A stretch of 64,000 bases of DNA, taken from positions 21,948-85,947 of the forward strand of contig NZ_JANYGQ010000002.1 of the NCBI RefSeq assembly GCF_025359345.1, read 5' to 3'. How positions within the stretch are numbered: the first letter of the stretch is position 1; every line of letters begins with the position of its first letter. Below the pieces are notes generated by a model. The model was not told where the DNA came from and made no database searches. It saw only the letters and a program-made list of their open reading frames with translations. Source of the DNA: Mucilaginibacter sp. (GTDB taxonomy: Bacteria; Bacteroidota; Bacteroidia; Sphingobacteriales; Sphingobacteriaceae). Below, in pieces: positions 23,604-31,649 of this stretch. The position numbers and the translations under genes are program-made.

Positions 23604-24052
23604 TTTTTGAAAGGGATTTTATCGACTTTATTGAATTGCTTAACATTCACAGTGTTGAGTATATGGTTGTCGGTGCCCATGCCCTGGCTTTTCATGGACG
23701 GCCAAGACATACGGGTGACTTAGATATTTGGATTAAGCCAAGTGTTGAAAATGCTGACAAAATGGTTAATGTTCTCAAAGATTTTGGGTTTGAATCGTTA
23801 CGGCTCACCAAAGAAGATTTCTTAAAAGAAAATTACGTCACCCAGTTAGGTCATCCTCCTTTAAGGATAGATATTTTGAATGCGATATCGGGTGTTAATT
23901 TTGAAGAAGCCTATGCCGGCCGGATTATAGGCCATGAGGAAGATTTAACTATTTCGTTTATCAATATACACGATTTCATCGCTAATAAAATGGCTACAGG
24001 ACGTGCGAAAGATTGGGGAGATATTGACTTGCTTAATAATAAATCAGAGTAG
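23600..24052 (+). CDS. Nucleotidyltransferase-fold protein (MNT/AbiEii-like)
   Basis: 150 residues from the ATG in the ATGA overlap; a longer in-frame reading back to 23477 would only duplicate the small gene in another frame. The core motif VVGAHALAFHGRPRHTGDLDIW spans residues 23-44, with the metal-binding Asp40-x-Asp42 of polymerase-beta-fold nucleotidyltransferases. QLGHPPLRIDIL supplies the likely third acidic residue. It ends with a FIANKMATGRAKDWGDIDLL helix typical of this family. Related folds act as tRNA- or protein-modifying toxins (AbiEii, MenT) or as antitoxin-type AMPylators (MntA); which applies cannot be told from sequence. Confidence 0.75.
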   Translation: MIFERDFIDFIELLNIHSVEYMVVGAHALAFHGRPRHTGDLDIWIKPSVENADKMVNVLKDFGFESLRLTKEDFLKENYVTQLGHPPLRIDILNAISGVNFEEAYAGRIIGHEEDLTISFINIHDFIANKMATGRAKDWGDIDLLNNKSE

Positions 24053-24069
24053 ACAAAAAAACATTTGAA

Positions 24070-24825
24070 TTGAAAAAGATATATCTTTCGGCACTACTAT
24101 TGGCGTACTGTTTCGCCGCAATGGCCCAGCAGCCAACCCGCACCATTTTTGCTTACGGTGGTAATTTTAACAGGCAGTTTATGCAATATGTTATTGCACT
24201 AACAAAAAAAGCAAACCCCAAAATATGTTTTCTGCCAACAGCCACCGGCGACAATGCCAACTACATACTGGCATGGTATGGCGCATGCGAAGACCTGGTG
24301 ATGCGGCCCTACGTACAACGCGCCTATGTGGCCTCATACACCGAGAAAAAAACGTTTGAAGAAAACCTGCTCAGCATGGACGCCATTGTTGTTGGCGGCG
24401 GTAATACCTTAAACATGATGGCAATATGGAAAGCACAGGGTATTGACACCGTATTACGGAAAGCCTATAATAAAGGCATCGTACTGGCCGGTGGCAGCGC
24501 CGGCTCGTTATGCTGGTTCCAGGGTGGCACAACAGACTCGCGGCCAAAAGATTTATCAATTGTGCAGGGATTGGGCTTTATACAAACCAGCCATTGTCCG
24601 CATTACCACAGCGAACCGCTGCGCAAGCCGCTTTATTTTGAAAACGTGCTGAAGGGCAAATTAAGCCCCGGTTATGCCATTGATGATATGGCCGGGATAG
24701 TTTTTGAAAACGAAAAGTATATTAAATCGGTAGCTGCGGATGATAAGAGCAATACTTATTATGTATCAGTTGTTGATGGTAAGGTGGATGAGAAGTTGTT
24801 GCCGGTGGTGGAGGTGATTAAATAG
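24070..24825 (+). CDS. Secreted peptidase E-like S51 peptidase
   Basis: 251 residues, starting at TTG (24070) since no in-frame ATG precedes the signal peptide MKKIYLSALLLAYCFAAMAQ. S51 family features: PTATGD (56-61), VVGGGNT (107-113) and the nucleophile elbow AGGSAGS with Ser143, then SHCPHYHSE containing the probable catalytic or substrate-side His. Cytosolic peptidase E cleaves Asp-X dipeptides; a signal peptide is unusual for that enzyme and points to a periplasmic role, so cyanophycinase-like activity on other Asp-containing peptides is an alternative. It begins 17 bases after the nucleotidyltransferase stop. Confidence 0.8.
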   Translation: MKKIYLSALLLAYCFAAMAQQPTRTIFAYGGNFNRQFMQYVIALTKKANPKICFLPTATGDNANYILAWYGACEDLVMRPYVQRAYVASYTEKKTFEENLLSMDAIVVGGGNTLNMMAIWKAQGIDTVLRKAYNKGIVLAGGSAGSLCWFQGGTTDSRPKDLSIVQGLGFIQTSHCPHYHSEPLRKPLYFENVLKGKLSPGYAIDDMAGIVFENEKYIKSVAADDKSNTYYVSVVDGKVDEKLLPVVEVIK

Positions 24826-24855
24826 AGATCAGTTGATTAGAGACTGGAGATTAGG
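24823..24855. repeat. Family B heptad array at a stop codon
   Basis: TAGAGAT (containing the TAG stop), CAGTTGA, TTAGAGA, CTGGAGA, TTAGGGT: five units at 7 nt. Confidence 0.7.
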
Positions 24856-24868
24856 GTAAATCTTTTGC

Positions 24869-25366
24869 CTAAGAAATGATATCCTCTAAATTTTTATAGC
24901 CAGCGATTTGTACAATATCTTTAGGGCTCTTATCTACGTTGTTTTTGTGATGGATATCAGCCCCATATTTTAAAAACAATTTAATTAACTCTCTTCTCTC
25001 GTTTCGGCCTTTATCGTTGAATGTGGCAGTCCAAAGCGGTTGATTTCCGTACTTATCTTTTATCGACAAATCGGCACCATGAAGCAGTAATAATTCGGCC
25101 AACCTGAGATTATTATAAATCGCGGCACAGTGTAAACTGGTTACCCCTTCATTGTTTTGGAGATTTAAATCTATCCCACCGTCAATAAGGGTTTTCGCCA
25201 TGTCAGGTAAATTTTTAACCATTGCAGTGTGAATTGCCGAATAGCCGAATTTATCCTTCTTGTTTATATCAATCCCATTATTGATCAGTTCCTGGACTTT
25301 CGTCACCTCATTCTTTTCTACTAAATCAAAAAAATCGTCAATGTTTGTCATTAGGCTCTTGGACAT
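24869..25366 (-). CDS. Ankyrin-repeat protein
   Basis: 165 residues with about four ankyrin repeats. Consensus pieces: DKFGYSAIHTAMVKNLPDMA, NNEGVTSLHCAAIYNN, DKYGNQPLWTATFND and a partial KSPKDIVQIAGY cap. No signal peptide, so cytoplasmic. Ankyrin repeats are protein-binding modules; no partner is indicated. The second repeat region includes a short insertion (NDKGRNERRE). Convergent with the upstream peptidase gene and divergent from lpxK. Confidence 0.85.
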   Translation of the reverse strand: MSKSLMTNIDDFFDLVEKNEVTKVQELINNGIDINKKDKFGYSAIHTAMVKNLPDMAKTLIDGGIDLNLQNNEGVTSLHCAAIYNNLRLAELLLLHGADLSIKDKYGNQPLWTATFNDKGRNERRELIKLFLKYGADIHHKNNVDKSPKDIVQIAGYKNLEDIIS

Positions 25367-25460
25367 TTATTAAAAACTCAATTCAATAAATTTACAGAAT
25401 AAACTAATACGAATTTTCTTTTCTTATTCCGTCAAATCCGTAAAATCCATTAATCCCGGT

Positions 25461-25468
25461 TATCTTTG
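25461..25468 (+). promoter_or_regulatory. TATCTTTG, promoter element close to lpxK
   Basis: Exact TAnnTTTG ending 9 bases before the lpxK ATG (25478), giving a leader of only a few bases. It supports the ATG at 25478 rather than the TTG at 25466. Confidence 0.45.
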
Positions 25469-25477
25469 CACCCAACT

Positions 25478-26590
25478 ATGAAATACCTGCGCTGGCTGTT
25501 GCTGCCTTTTTCATTACTGTACGGACTGGTTGTTATTATGCGCAACTGGTTTTACGATGCGGGATTGTTTAAAAGCTACAAGTTTACAAAACCCATCATA
25601 TCCGTTGGCAACCTGGAGGTTGGCGGCGCAGGCAAAAGCCCAATGACGGAGTATCTTATCCGCCTTTTAAAACCAGAATATAAACTGGCAACCTTAAGCC
25701 GTGGATACGGGCGCGAAACTAAAGGATATTTAATCGCAGAGAACCAAGAATCAAGAGTCAAGAATCAAGAAGAAAAAAAAGACTTAAGACTTTCTCAAAA
25801 AATCGGCGACGAACCAGCCCAGTTTCATCAAAAGTTCTCGGATATTACAGTTGCAGTTTGCGAGGATAGGGTAGCGGGTTTAATTAAATTACTCCCACAT
25901 CACGATTTAATTTTAATGGATGATGCCTACCAGCATCGCGCGGTTACGCCGGGGTTAAGCATCCTATTGTTTGACTACAGCCGCATTAACCAGCCGCACT
26001 TTTTATTGCCGGCCGGTAACATGCGCGAACCGTTCAGCGGGCGGTGGCGGGCGCAGGTTATTATCATATCCAAATGCCCCACTTCGCTTACACATGATGA
26101 GCAGGTTGTCCTTGCTTACAAGATAGAACCGTTGCCATACCAGCAATTGTTTTTTACATCGATAGCTTACCAGGGGTTGCATGATTTGGATGGAAATGTG
26201 GTGGATATAACTGTCGGTAAGGATACAACTGTGTTTTTACTAACAGGGATTGCCAACCCGCAGCCACTGTTGCAATATTTATGTAACAGTACCCCGAATA
26301 TTATCCACCATAATTATCCCGATCATCACCCGTTTACCTTAAAAAATATTGCTAAACTTGCCGCTGAATACGCTGCCCATCCGTCGCAAAAAAAAATAAT
26401 TATTACAACAGAAAAGGATGCACAGCGTTTAGAAGAATCGTGGTTAAAACAGGGCGGGCAACAAGATGAAAAACTGCCTGTTTTTGTAATGCCGATACAG
26501 GTTGAGTTTTTGAACAACAGCGGCAGCCAATTTGATAAAATTGTTTTAGATTATGTTAGAGAGCATACAACGGACCACAGCATACATTAA
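25478..26590 (+). CDS. lpxK: Tetraacyldisaccharide 4'-kinase LpxK
   Basis: 370 residues from ATG 25478. It phosphorylates the 4' position of the lipid A disaccharide precursor at the inner membrane, using ATP. Visible: an N-terminal membrane-associated helix (about 1-25), the P-loop VGGAGKSP (about 46-53), the RGYGR motif, GDEP and LMDDAYQHR, all typical of LpxK, plus a C-terminal TTEKDAQRL. Between RGYGRETKGY and KIGDEP lies an extra Gln/Glu/Lys-rich run (about residues 86-103), encoded by a family D heptad array. The stop lies 38 bases inside the purine nucleoside phosphorylase gene. Confidence 0.95.
   Translation: MKYLRWLLLPFSLLYGLVVIMRNWFYDAGLFKSYKFTKPIISVGNLEVGGAGKSPMTEYLIRLLKPEYKLATLSRGYGRETKGYLIAENQESRVKNQEEKKDLRLSQKIGDEPAQFHQKFSDITVAVCEDRVAGLIKLLPHHDLILMDDAYQHRAVTPGLSILLFDYSRINQPHFLLPAGNMREPFSGRWRAQVIIISKCPTSLTHDEQVVLAYKIEPLPYQQLFFTSIAYQGLHDLDGNVVDITVGKDTTVFLLTGIANPQPLLQYLCNSTPNIIHHNYPDHHPFTLKNIAKLAAEYAAHPSQKKIIITTEKDAQRLEESWLKQGGQQDEKLPVFVMPIQVEFLNNSGSQFDKIVLDYVREHTTDHSIH
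25739..25783. repeat. Family D heptad array inside lpxK
   Basis: CCAAGAA, TCAAGAG, TCAAGAA, TCAAGAA units at 7 nt. Over the first 32 bases it differs by a single base from the intergenic array at 33351-33384. It is translated in frame as ENQESRVKNQEE. Confidence 0.85.
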
Positions 26591-27374
26591 AAGCCGCATA
26601 GGCGAATTTGAACCCGAAGTGGGTATAATTTTAGGTACCGGCCTGGGCGCCCTGGTTAACGAAATTGAGGTTGAAAAACAGCTGATGTATTCAAACATCC
26701 CTGATTTTCCGATCTCGACCCTGGAGTTTCATAGCGGCAAGCTGATATTCGGCAAGTTAAACGGGGTAAAAGTAGTTGCTATGCAGGGTAGGCTTCATTA
26801 TTACGAAGGCTATAACATGCAGCAAATTACCTTCCCGGTTAGGGTAATGAAGATGCTGGGCATAAAAACACTATTTGTATCGAACGCCAGCGGCTCATTA
26901 AACCCGGACTTTAAAAAGGGCGACCTGATGGTGATTGAGGACCATATAAACCTGCAGCCCCATAACCCGCTTACCGGCCGCAACGAGGAAGAACTCGGCC
27001 CCCGGTTCCCGGACATGAGCGAACCCTATCAGCACGAATTAATTGATAAAGCATTAAATATTGCAAAAGCAAACAATATTACCTGCCACAAGGGAGTTTA
27101 CGTTGGGGTTACAGGCCCTAACCTTGAAACAAAAGCCGAGTATAAGTACTTACGTATAATAGGTGGCGATGCTGTTGGGATGAGCACTGTACCCGAGGTG
27201 ATTGTGGCAAGGCATGCGGGATTAACAGTGTTTGCCATTTCGGTATTAACCGATGAAGGTTTTCCTGAAGTATTAAAGCCGGTATCGCTGGAAGAAATAC
27301 TGGCCGTTGCACACGTAGCCGAACCAAAAATGACATTGATACTTAAAGAATTGATAGCCGGTTTTAATGCCTGA
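26553..27374 (+). CDS. punA: Purine nucleoside phosphorylase (trimeric, PNP-I)
   Basis: 273 residues, the usual length of trimeric PNP. Phosphorolysis of inosine/guanosine nucleosides to base and ribose-1-phosphate, cytosolic salvage. Motifs: IILGTGLG (26-33) phosphate loop, HSGKL, GRLHYYEGY, SNASGS, NPLTGRN, VTGPNLETKAEY and GMSTVPEV, with the purine-binding Glu and Asn regions intact. ATG lies 38 bases before the end of lpxK, and the next gene starts 8 bases before its own stop. Overlapping ends suggest translational coupling of three unrelated functions. Symbol by family resemblance. Confidence 0.9.
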   Translation: MLESIQRTTAYIKSRIGEFEPEVGIILGTGLGALVNEIEVEKQLMYSNIPDFPISTLEFHSGKLIFGKLNGVKVVAMQGRLHYYEGYNMQQITFPVRVMKMLGIKTLFVSNASGSLNPDFKKGDLMVIEDHINLQPHNPLTGRNEEELGPRFPDMSEPYQHELIDKALNIAKANNITCHKGVYVGVTGPNLETKAEYKYLRIIGGDAVGMSTVPEVIVARHAGLTVFAISVLTDEGFPEVLKPVSLEEILAVAHVAEPKMTLILKELIAGFNA

Positions 27375-29475
27375 TAAACTGAAATACATCTTATTATTAC
27401 TTATCTGCGTTTGTACGCAGGCTGCTTTTGCGCAAATACGGCGCGGTAACCAAAATTACCCAGGTCAGCAGCAGAGCGACGGGCAGACAAATTTGCGCGA
27501 TACCAGTACCCGGGGCGGCAAAATACTGACCACCGACCAGCAACTCGATTCACTGCGGAAAAAGCAAGAGAGAAAAAAAGACAGCGTTGTTTTTAACTCG
27601 AATTTCATCAGGGTTACCAGCGAGCGTTTTTTGCGTGATAGCACGGTATTATTTGCTTTGGATACCGCGTTGTATAACTATGAAAATTACAGCCCGCTTT
27701 TACAGCCGCGTTCGCCGAAAATAAGCCTGGGTAATACTGGGTTGTCGGCACGCAGCTTATTGTTTGAGCCATCGCGTACTATTGGCTTTGAGACTGGCCT
27801 GCACGAGCTCGATCCTTACATGCTGCGGCCCGAAAATATAAATTATTACCGGGCCCGGGTAGCCTACACACAGCTGTACCTGGTTGGCTACACAGGGGTT
27901 AAAGAGCAGATATTTAAAATATTGCACACGCAAAACGTTAACCCGCAACTCAACGTCGGTTTCAATTTAAATTTTACAGGCTCGAGGGGGTATTACGCCT
28001 ACAGCAACGTTTTGGCGCAAAATGTAAGCGATGTTAATGCGGCGGCATTTGTCTGGTACGAATCGAAAAGCAAACGGTATAACCTGTTATCAAACTTAAT
28101 TTATAATAACCTTAAGGCGCCTGTAACCGGTTCGATATTAAACGATTCTATTTTTGTAACCGGGTCAATCGATAAAAGCTCCGAACCTGTGCGACTGCAG
28201 TCCGCATTTGAAAACTGGAAAGGCGGCTCATTTTATTTAAAACAGTTTTACTACATAGGGCATATCGATAGCGTAAGCACCGGCAAAGGCAAAGCATCGA
28301 TATTGCCGACGCAGCGCGTGGCATTTACTTTCAGGTACGATGCGACGAAATATGAGTTTTTGCAAAATGGAGCTGATCAGTATAATGTGTTTCCCGATTA
28401 TTACTATGGCTCCAACCGATCGCGCGACTCACTTTCTGTCACACACCTGCAGAACGATTTTTCGTATAGTTTTTACCTCCGCAGCAAGAGCGAAAAGGCA
28501 GTTAAAAACGAGCTGAAGCTTGACGTAGGGCTTACCCAGGATATTTTTAGCTACGGCCAGTTTGTAAGCGATACCACATTAAACCAATACGGGGCAAAAG
28601 TTGTGTTGCCTAACCGTGTACAAAAAAATTCTTTCCAGGACCTGACGGCGAAGGGAAAGTTAAGCTATAAACTGAGCGACAGGGCATTCCTGGAGGCCAA
28701 CGTTCAACAAGTTTTCCAGGGCCGCGATTTCGGCGACTTTTTGTATGATGCCAAAGTAACACTTGCCGGTAATAATAAGGCCGGCAAAATAATTTTGGAA
28801 GGATACTCCCAAAGCAGTTCGGCGCCGCTGGTCTACACCAGTTGGATATCCAATCACTTTATTTTTCATAACAAATTCAGCAATCAAAAAACCAACAGCG
28901 TGTCGTTTAACTACGTAAACGCTCCGCTCAAGTTCGATTTCAAGGCTGAGTACTTTTTAATATCCGACTACCTGTATTTTACCGCTCAAAACAATGGCAT
29001 CGATGCCCATCCGGCGCAGCTGAACAGTTCTATCAATATGATAAAGTTAAGCGTCGGCAAAAGTATTGCCTGGCGTCGCTGGCATTTTGATACCTATTTG
29101 GTTTACCAAAAAACCGATTACGAGAAAACGCTGCGCACACCGCAGTTTTATAACTACACCAGCATTTATTATAAGGCCCTTTTATTTAAGGTGCTGTACT
29201 CAAACATCGGTATGGATGTACGGTATAATACATCGTACACAGCACCCTCATACGCACCTGGCCTTGGCCAGTTTTACAACGGGGCAAACGTCAGTTTTTC
29301 ATCGTACCCGGTAGCGACCATATTTTTGAAAGCCACCCTGCAGCGCACCAACTTGTTTGTAATGTACGATTACGCCAACCAGGGTCTGTTCAGCAAAGGC
29401 TACTACACCGTAAACCGTTACCCGCAGCAGGACCATATGCTGAAGATTGGGATATCGTGGGCGTTTTATAACTAG
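27367..29475 (+). CDS. Putative outer-membrane porin (Porin_10-like)
   Basis: 702 residues. Signal peptide ends at AAFAQ; a Gln/Arg/Asp-rich linker (about 25-75) precedes a long barrel with many aromatic girdle residues and the ending KIGISWAFYN. The size and the conserved stretches around LDTALYNYENYSPLLQPRSPKISLGNTG match the Bacteroidota putative porin family I know as Porin_10. The transported solute is unknown. Starts within the end of the purine nucleoside phosphorylase gene (8-base overlap). The stop codon TAG begins a family B array that pairs with an inverted copy before the convergent gene. Confidence 0.8.
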   Translation: MPDKLKYILLLLICVCTQAAFAQIRRGNQNYPGQQQSDGQTNLRDTSTRGGKILTTDQQLDSLRKKQERKKDSVVFNSNFIRVTSERFLRDSTVLFALDTALYNYENYSPLLQPRSPKISLGNTGLSARSLLFEPSRTIGFETGLHELDPYMLRPENINYYRARVAYTQLYLVGYTGVKEQIFKILHTQNVNPQLNVGFNLNFTGSRGYYAYSNVLAQNVSDVNAAAFVWYESKSKRYNLLSNLIYNNLKAPVTGSILNDSIFVTGSIDKSSEPVRLQSAFENWKGGSFYLKQFYYIGHIDSVSTGKGKASILPTQRVAFTFRYDATKYEFLQNGADQYNVFPDYYYGSNRSRDSLSVTHLQNDFSYSFYLRSKSEKAVKNELKLDVGLTQDIFSYGQFVSDTTLNQYGAKVVLPNRVQKNSFQDLTAKGKLSYKLSDRAFLEANVQQVFQGRDFGDFLYDAKVTLAGNNKAGKIILEGYSQSSSAPLVYTSWISNHFIFHNKFSNQKTNSVSFNYVNAPLKFDFKAEYFLISDYLYFTAQNNGIDAHPAQLNSSINMIKLSVGKSIAWRRWHFDTYLVYQKTDYEKTLRTPQFYNYTSIYYKALLFKVLYSNIGMDVRYNTSYTAPSYAPGLGQFYNGANVSFSSYPVATIFLKATLQRTNLFVMYDYANQGLFSKGYYTVNRYPQQDHMLKIGISWAFYN

Positions 29476-29598
29476 AGATTAGAGGTTAGTTAATTAGAGA
29501 TTAGTTGAAAAAAAGGCTTAGTCAGTTAGAGAAAAGAATAACCGGCAGCAATTAATCGCCGCGAGGTAACTAATCTCTAATTAACTAATCACTAATCA
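29473..29598. repeat. Family B arrays as a 21-bp inverted repeat between convergent genes
   Basis: Arms 29486-29506 and 29568-29588 are exact 21-base complements (left arm begins TTAGTTAATTAGAG). Each arm continues as TAGAGAT/TAGAGGT or TAATCAC heptads into the stop codon of its gene: TAG 29473-29475 on plus, TGA 29596-29598 on minus. It works for either strand and could serve as a bidirectional 3' hairpin. Confidence 0.75.
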
Positions 29599-30891
29599 CG
29601 TCTTCTGCTTCTTCTTCTTGGCAGCCGGGAACAGTACATTATTTAAAATAAGCCTGTAGCCGGGCGAGTTGGGGTGCAGCTTAAGGTCGGTTGGCGGATC
29701 GCCTACTATGTGTTGATAATCTTCAGGGTCGTGGCCGCCGTAAAATGTCCATTGGCCTTTGCCGTATTCACCATGTATGTAGCGGGCCTCGTTATTGCTT
29801 TTCATTTCGCCCATAATGGTTACGCCGGGCTTCAGGTAGTTCTTGTTGAAAGCGGTGGTAAGGCCCATAAAGCCTTTTATCACTTTGTCGTGGTTTTGGG
29901 TAAGCATGCTTGGCACCACATCCCATTTGGCCGAAAAATCGAACAAGGTAAAAAAGTCCCTTGTGCGCTCTACCTGCCGGGTCGAGGTAACATCGATATT
30001 GCTAAACTGGTGCGACATCGGGTTCATATCCAGCGTGAAGTTTTTAAACGCAAAAGTTTGACTAAAATCCAATTTTGATTGTGCTGCGGGGTCGGCACCA
30101 TCGCCGTCAAACATTTGTTCGCATATATCGGTATTGGCCGACGCCAGGGCGATGTCAAACGTATCGGTACCCGAGCACATGGCAAAAAGGAAGCCTCCGC
30201 CGGCACAAAAATCGCGGATATGCTCGGCAACAGCCAGTTTCATTTGCGATACCTTTTTGAAGCCCAGTTTATGTGCAGTTTGTTCCTGTATGCGTATATC
30301 GTCGTTATACCATTGCTCGTACCTGAAAGCGCCGTAAAACTTACTGTATTGCCCGGTAAAGTCCTCGTGGTGCAGGTGCAGCCAGTCGTACTTGGGTAAA
30401 TCGCCTTTAATTACTTCTTCGTCATAGACAACATCGTAAGGTATCTCGGCGTATTTTAATACCAGCGTAACGGCATCATCCCAGGGTAGTTTGTTTTTTG
30501 GCGAATACACTGCCATTTTAGGCGCTTTCTCCAGTTTAACCACATCCATATTTACGGATGGATCGCTCACTTCGGTTAATATCTGGTCCGCTTTTGCATC
30601 TGCTAAAACCTGGTAACTTACACCGCGTATTTTACATTCGTCCTCAATCTTTTTATCATACTTCATCATAAAGCTGCCGCCACGGTAGTTAAGCAACCAG
30701 TCGATTTCCTCGCCGTTTTTAAGCGTCCAGAAAGCGATGCCGTACGATTTTAAGTGGTCCTTTTGTTCCTCATCCATCGGGATTAGGATAGAGGCAGCCC
30801 GTGTGAGGATTGGTAAAAGGGTTAAAGCTAAAAGCAGAAAGGTGAAAGCTGAAAGGCGAAAGGAAAAAGGGGAGGAGATTTGTCTACGCAT
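29596..30891 (-). CDS. Secreted protein, ThuA/GATase-like family ('asparagine synthetase B' label doubtful)
   Basis: 431 residues from ATG 30891; a GTG at 30903 is the alternative start. The signal peptide reads SPFSFRLSAFTFLLLALTLL and is encoded by a heptad array. The mature part contains FCAGGGFLFAMCSGTDT, resembling the ThuA/class I amidotransferase-like nucleophile region, and FYGGHDPEDY near the end. Homologues are, as I recall, labelled asparagine synthetase B, but no N-terminal catalytic Cys and no SGGxDS PP-loop is visible, so that name is not supported. It should be exported. Substrate unknown. Convergent with the porin. Confidence 0.65.
   Translation of the reverse strand: MRRQISSPFSFRLSAFTFLLLALTLLPILTRAASILIPMDEEQKDHLKSYGIAFWTLKNGEEIDWLLNYRGGSFMMKYDKKIEDECKIRGVSYQVLADAKADQILTEVSDPSVNMDVVKLEKAPKMAVYSPKNKLPWDDAVTLVLKYAEIPYDVVYDEEVIKGDLPKYDWLHLHHEDFTGQYSKFYGAFRYEQWYNDDIRIQEQTAHKLGFKKVSQMKLAVAEHIRDFCAGGGFLFAMCSGTDTFDIALASANTDICEQMFDGDGADPAAQSKLDFSQTFAFKNFTLDMNPMSHQFSNIDVTSTRQVERTRDFFTLFDFSAKWDVVPSMLTQNHDKVIKGFMGLTTAFNKNYLKPGVTIMGEMKSNNEARYIHGEYGKGQWTFYGGHDPEDYQHIVGDPPTDLKLHPNSPGYRLILNNVLFPAAKKKKQKT
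30824..30872. repeat. Seven-unit AAAGNNN heptad array coding a signal peptide
   Basis: AAAGCTA, AAAGCAG, AAAGGTG, AAAGCTG, AAAGGCG, AAAGGAA, AAAGGGG: seven perfect 7-nt units (plus-strand reading). They encode residues about 7-22 of the signal peptide on the minus strand. Since 7 is not a multiple of 3, gain or loss of one unit would shift the frame. Confidence 0.85.
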
Positions 30892-31097
30892 TTTATTGAA
30901 CACTTTTCGGTATTGATTATCAAATGTAACGAATAATTATCGAAGCTATTATTCATTAATAGTCAACAAGGCAGCAGAATACACAAATGATTATTTCAAG
31001 AGCCGCTGATAATGTGTTTAAAATATTGACCACATAATTTTTCAGCTAACCACTAATCTCTCACCCAAAAAACCTTTCCTCCTTTTACCTTTTTTAC

Positions 31098-31105
31098 TAC
31101 CTTTG
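31098..31105 (+). promoter_or_regulatory. TACCTTTG promoter element of the cyclophilin gene
   Basis: Exact TAnnTTTG, 19 bases before the ATG at 31125, followed by an A-rich leader (AAAAAAG). A -33 TTG is not evident. Confidence 0.4.
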
Positions 31106-31124
31106 CCTACTATTTTTAAAAAAG

Positions 31125-31562
31125 ATGAGCAAAGCAATTATCAAAACCGAAAAAGGCGACATGACCGTTGAGTTTTTTGACAAGGATGCACCAAACACTG
31201 TTGCAAACTTTCTGGGCCTGGCAAAGTCGGGCTTTTATAACAACGTGACTTTCCACAGGGTTATCCCTAATTTCGTAATACAGGGCGGCGACCCAACAGG
31301 TACAGGCGCAGGTGGCTCGGGCACACGTATCGACTGTGAATTAACAGGCGACAACCAATACCACGACCGCGGTGTTTTATCAATGGCTCACGCTGGCCGC
31401 AATACCGGCAGCTCGCAGTTTTTTATCTGCCACAGCCGCGATAACACTGCCCATTTAGACCGCAACCACACCGTATTTGGTAAAGTGGTTGAAAATGTTG
31501 AAGTGGTTGACGCCATTAAACAAGGTGATAAAATATTAGGAATCGACGTTATTGAGGAATAG
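31125..31562 (+). CDS. Cyclophilin-type peptidyl-prolyl isomerase
   Basis: 145 residues, single cyclophilin domain without signal peptide, so cytoplasmic. Canonical motifs: [19 protein letters not shown] (catalytic Arg and the Gln/Phe pocket), [18 protein letters not shown] and [14 protein letters not shown]. Catalyses cis-trans isomerisation of Xaa-Pro bonds; equivalent to PpiB. Starts 19 bases after an exact TACCTTTG element. The TAG stop begins a GTGAGTGG-type repeat. Confidence 0.95.
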   Translation: MSKAIIKTEKGDMTVEFFDKDAPNTVANFLGLAKSGFYNNVTFHRVIPNFVIQGGDPTGTGAGGSGTRIDCELTGDNQYHDRGVLSMAHAGRNTGSSQFFICHSRDNTAHLDRNHTVFGKVVENVEVVDAIKQGDKILGIDVIEE

Positions 31563-31640
31563 TGAATAAAGAGTGGAGCGTAGTGAGTGGTTTGGCAATT
31601 CAAAAACTACTCACCATGCTCAACTCACCACTTACATAAA
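31560..31640. repeat. GTGAGTGG repeat with hairpin between ppi and DUF5606 genes
   Basis: TAGTGAATAA, GAGTGGAGC, TAGTGAGTGG followed by inverted ACTACTCACC and AACTCACCAC. GTGAGTGGTT (about 31583-31592) pairs with AACTACTCAC (about 31606-31615) at 9 of 10 positions. Begins in a stop codon like the other arrays. Confidence 0.5.
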
Positions 31641-31649
31641 TACATATAA

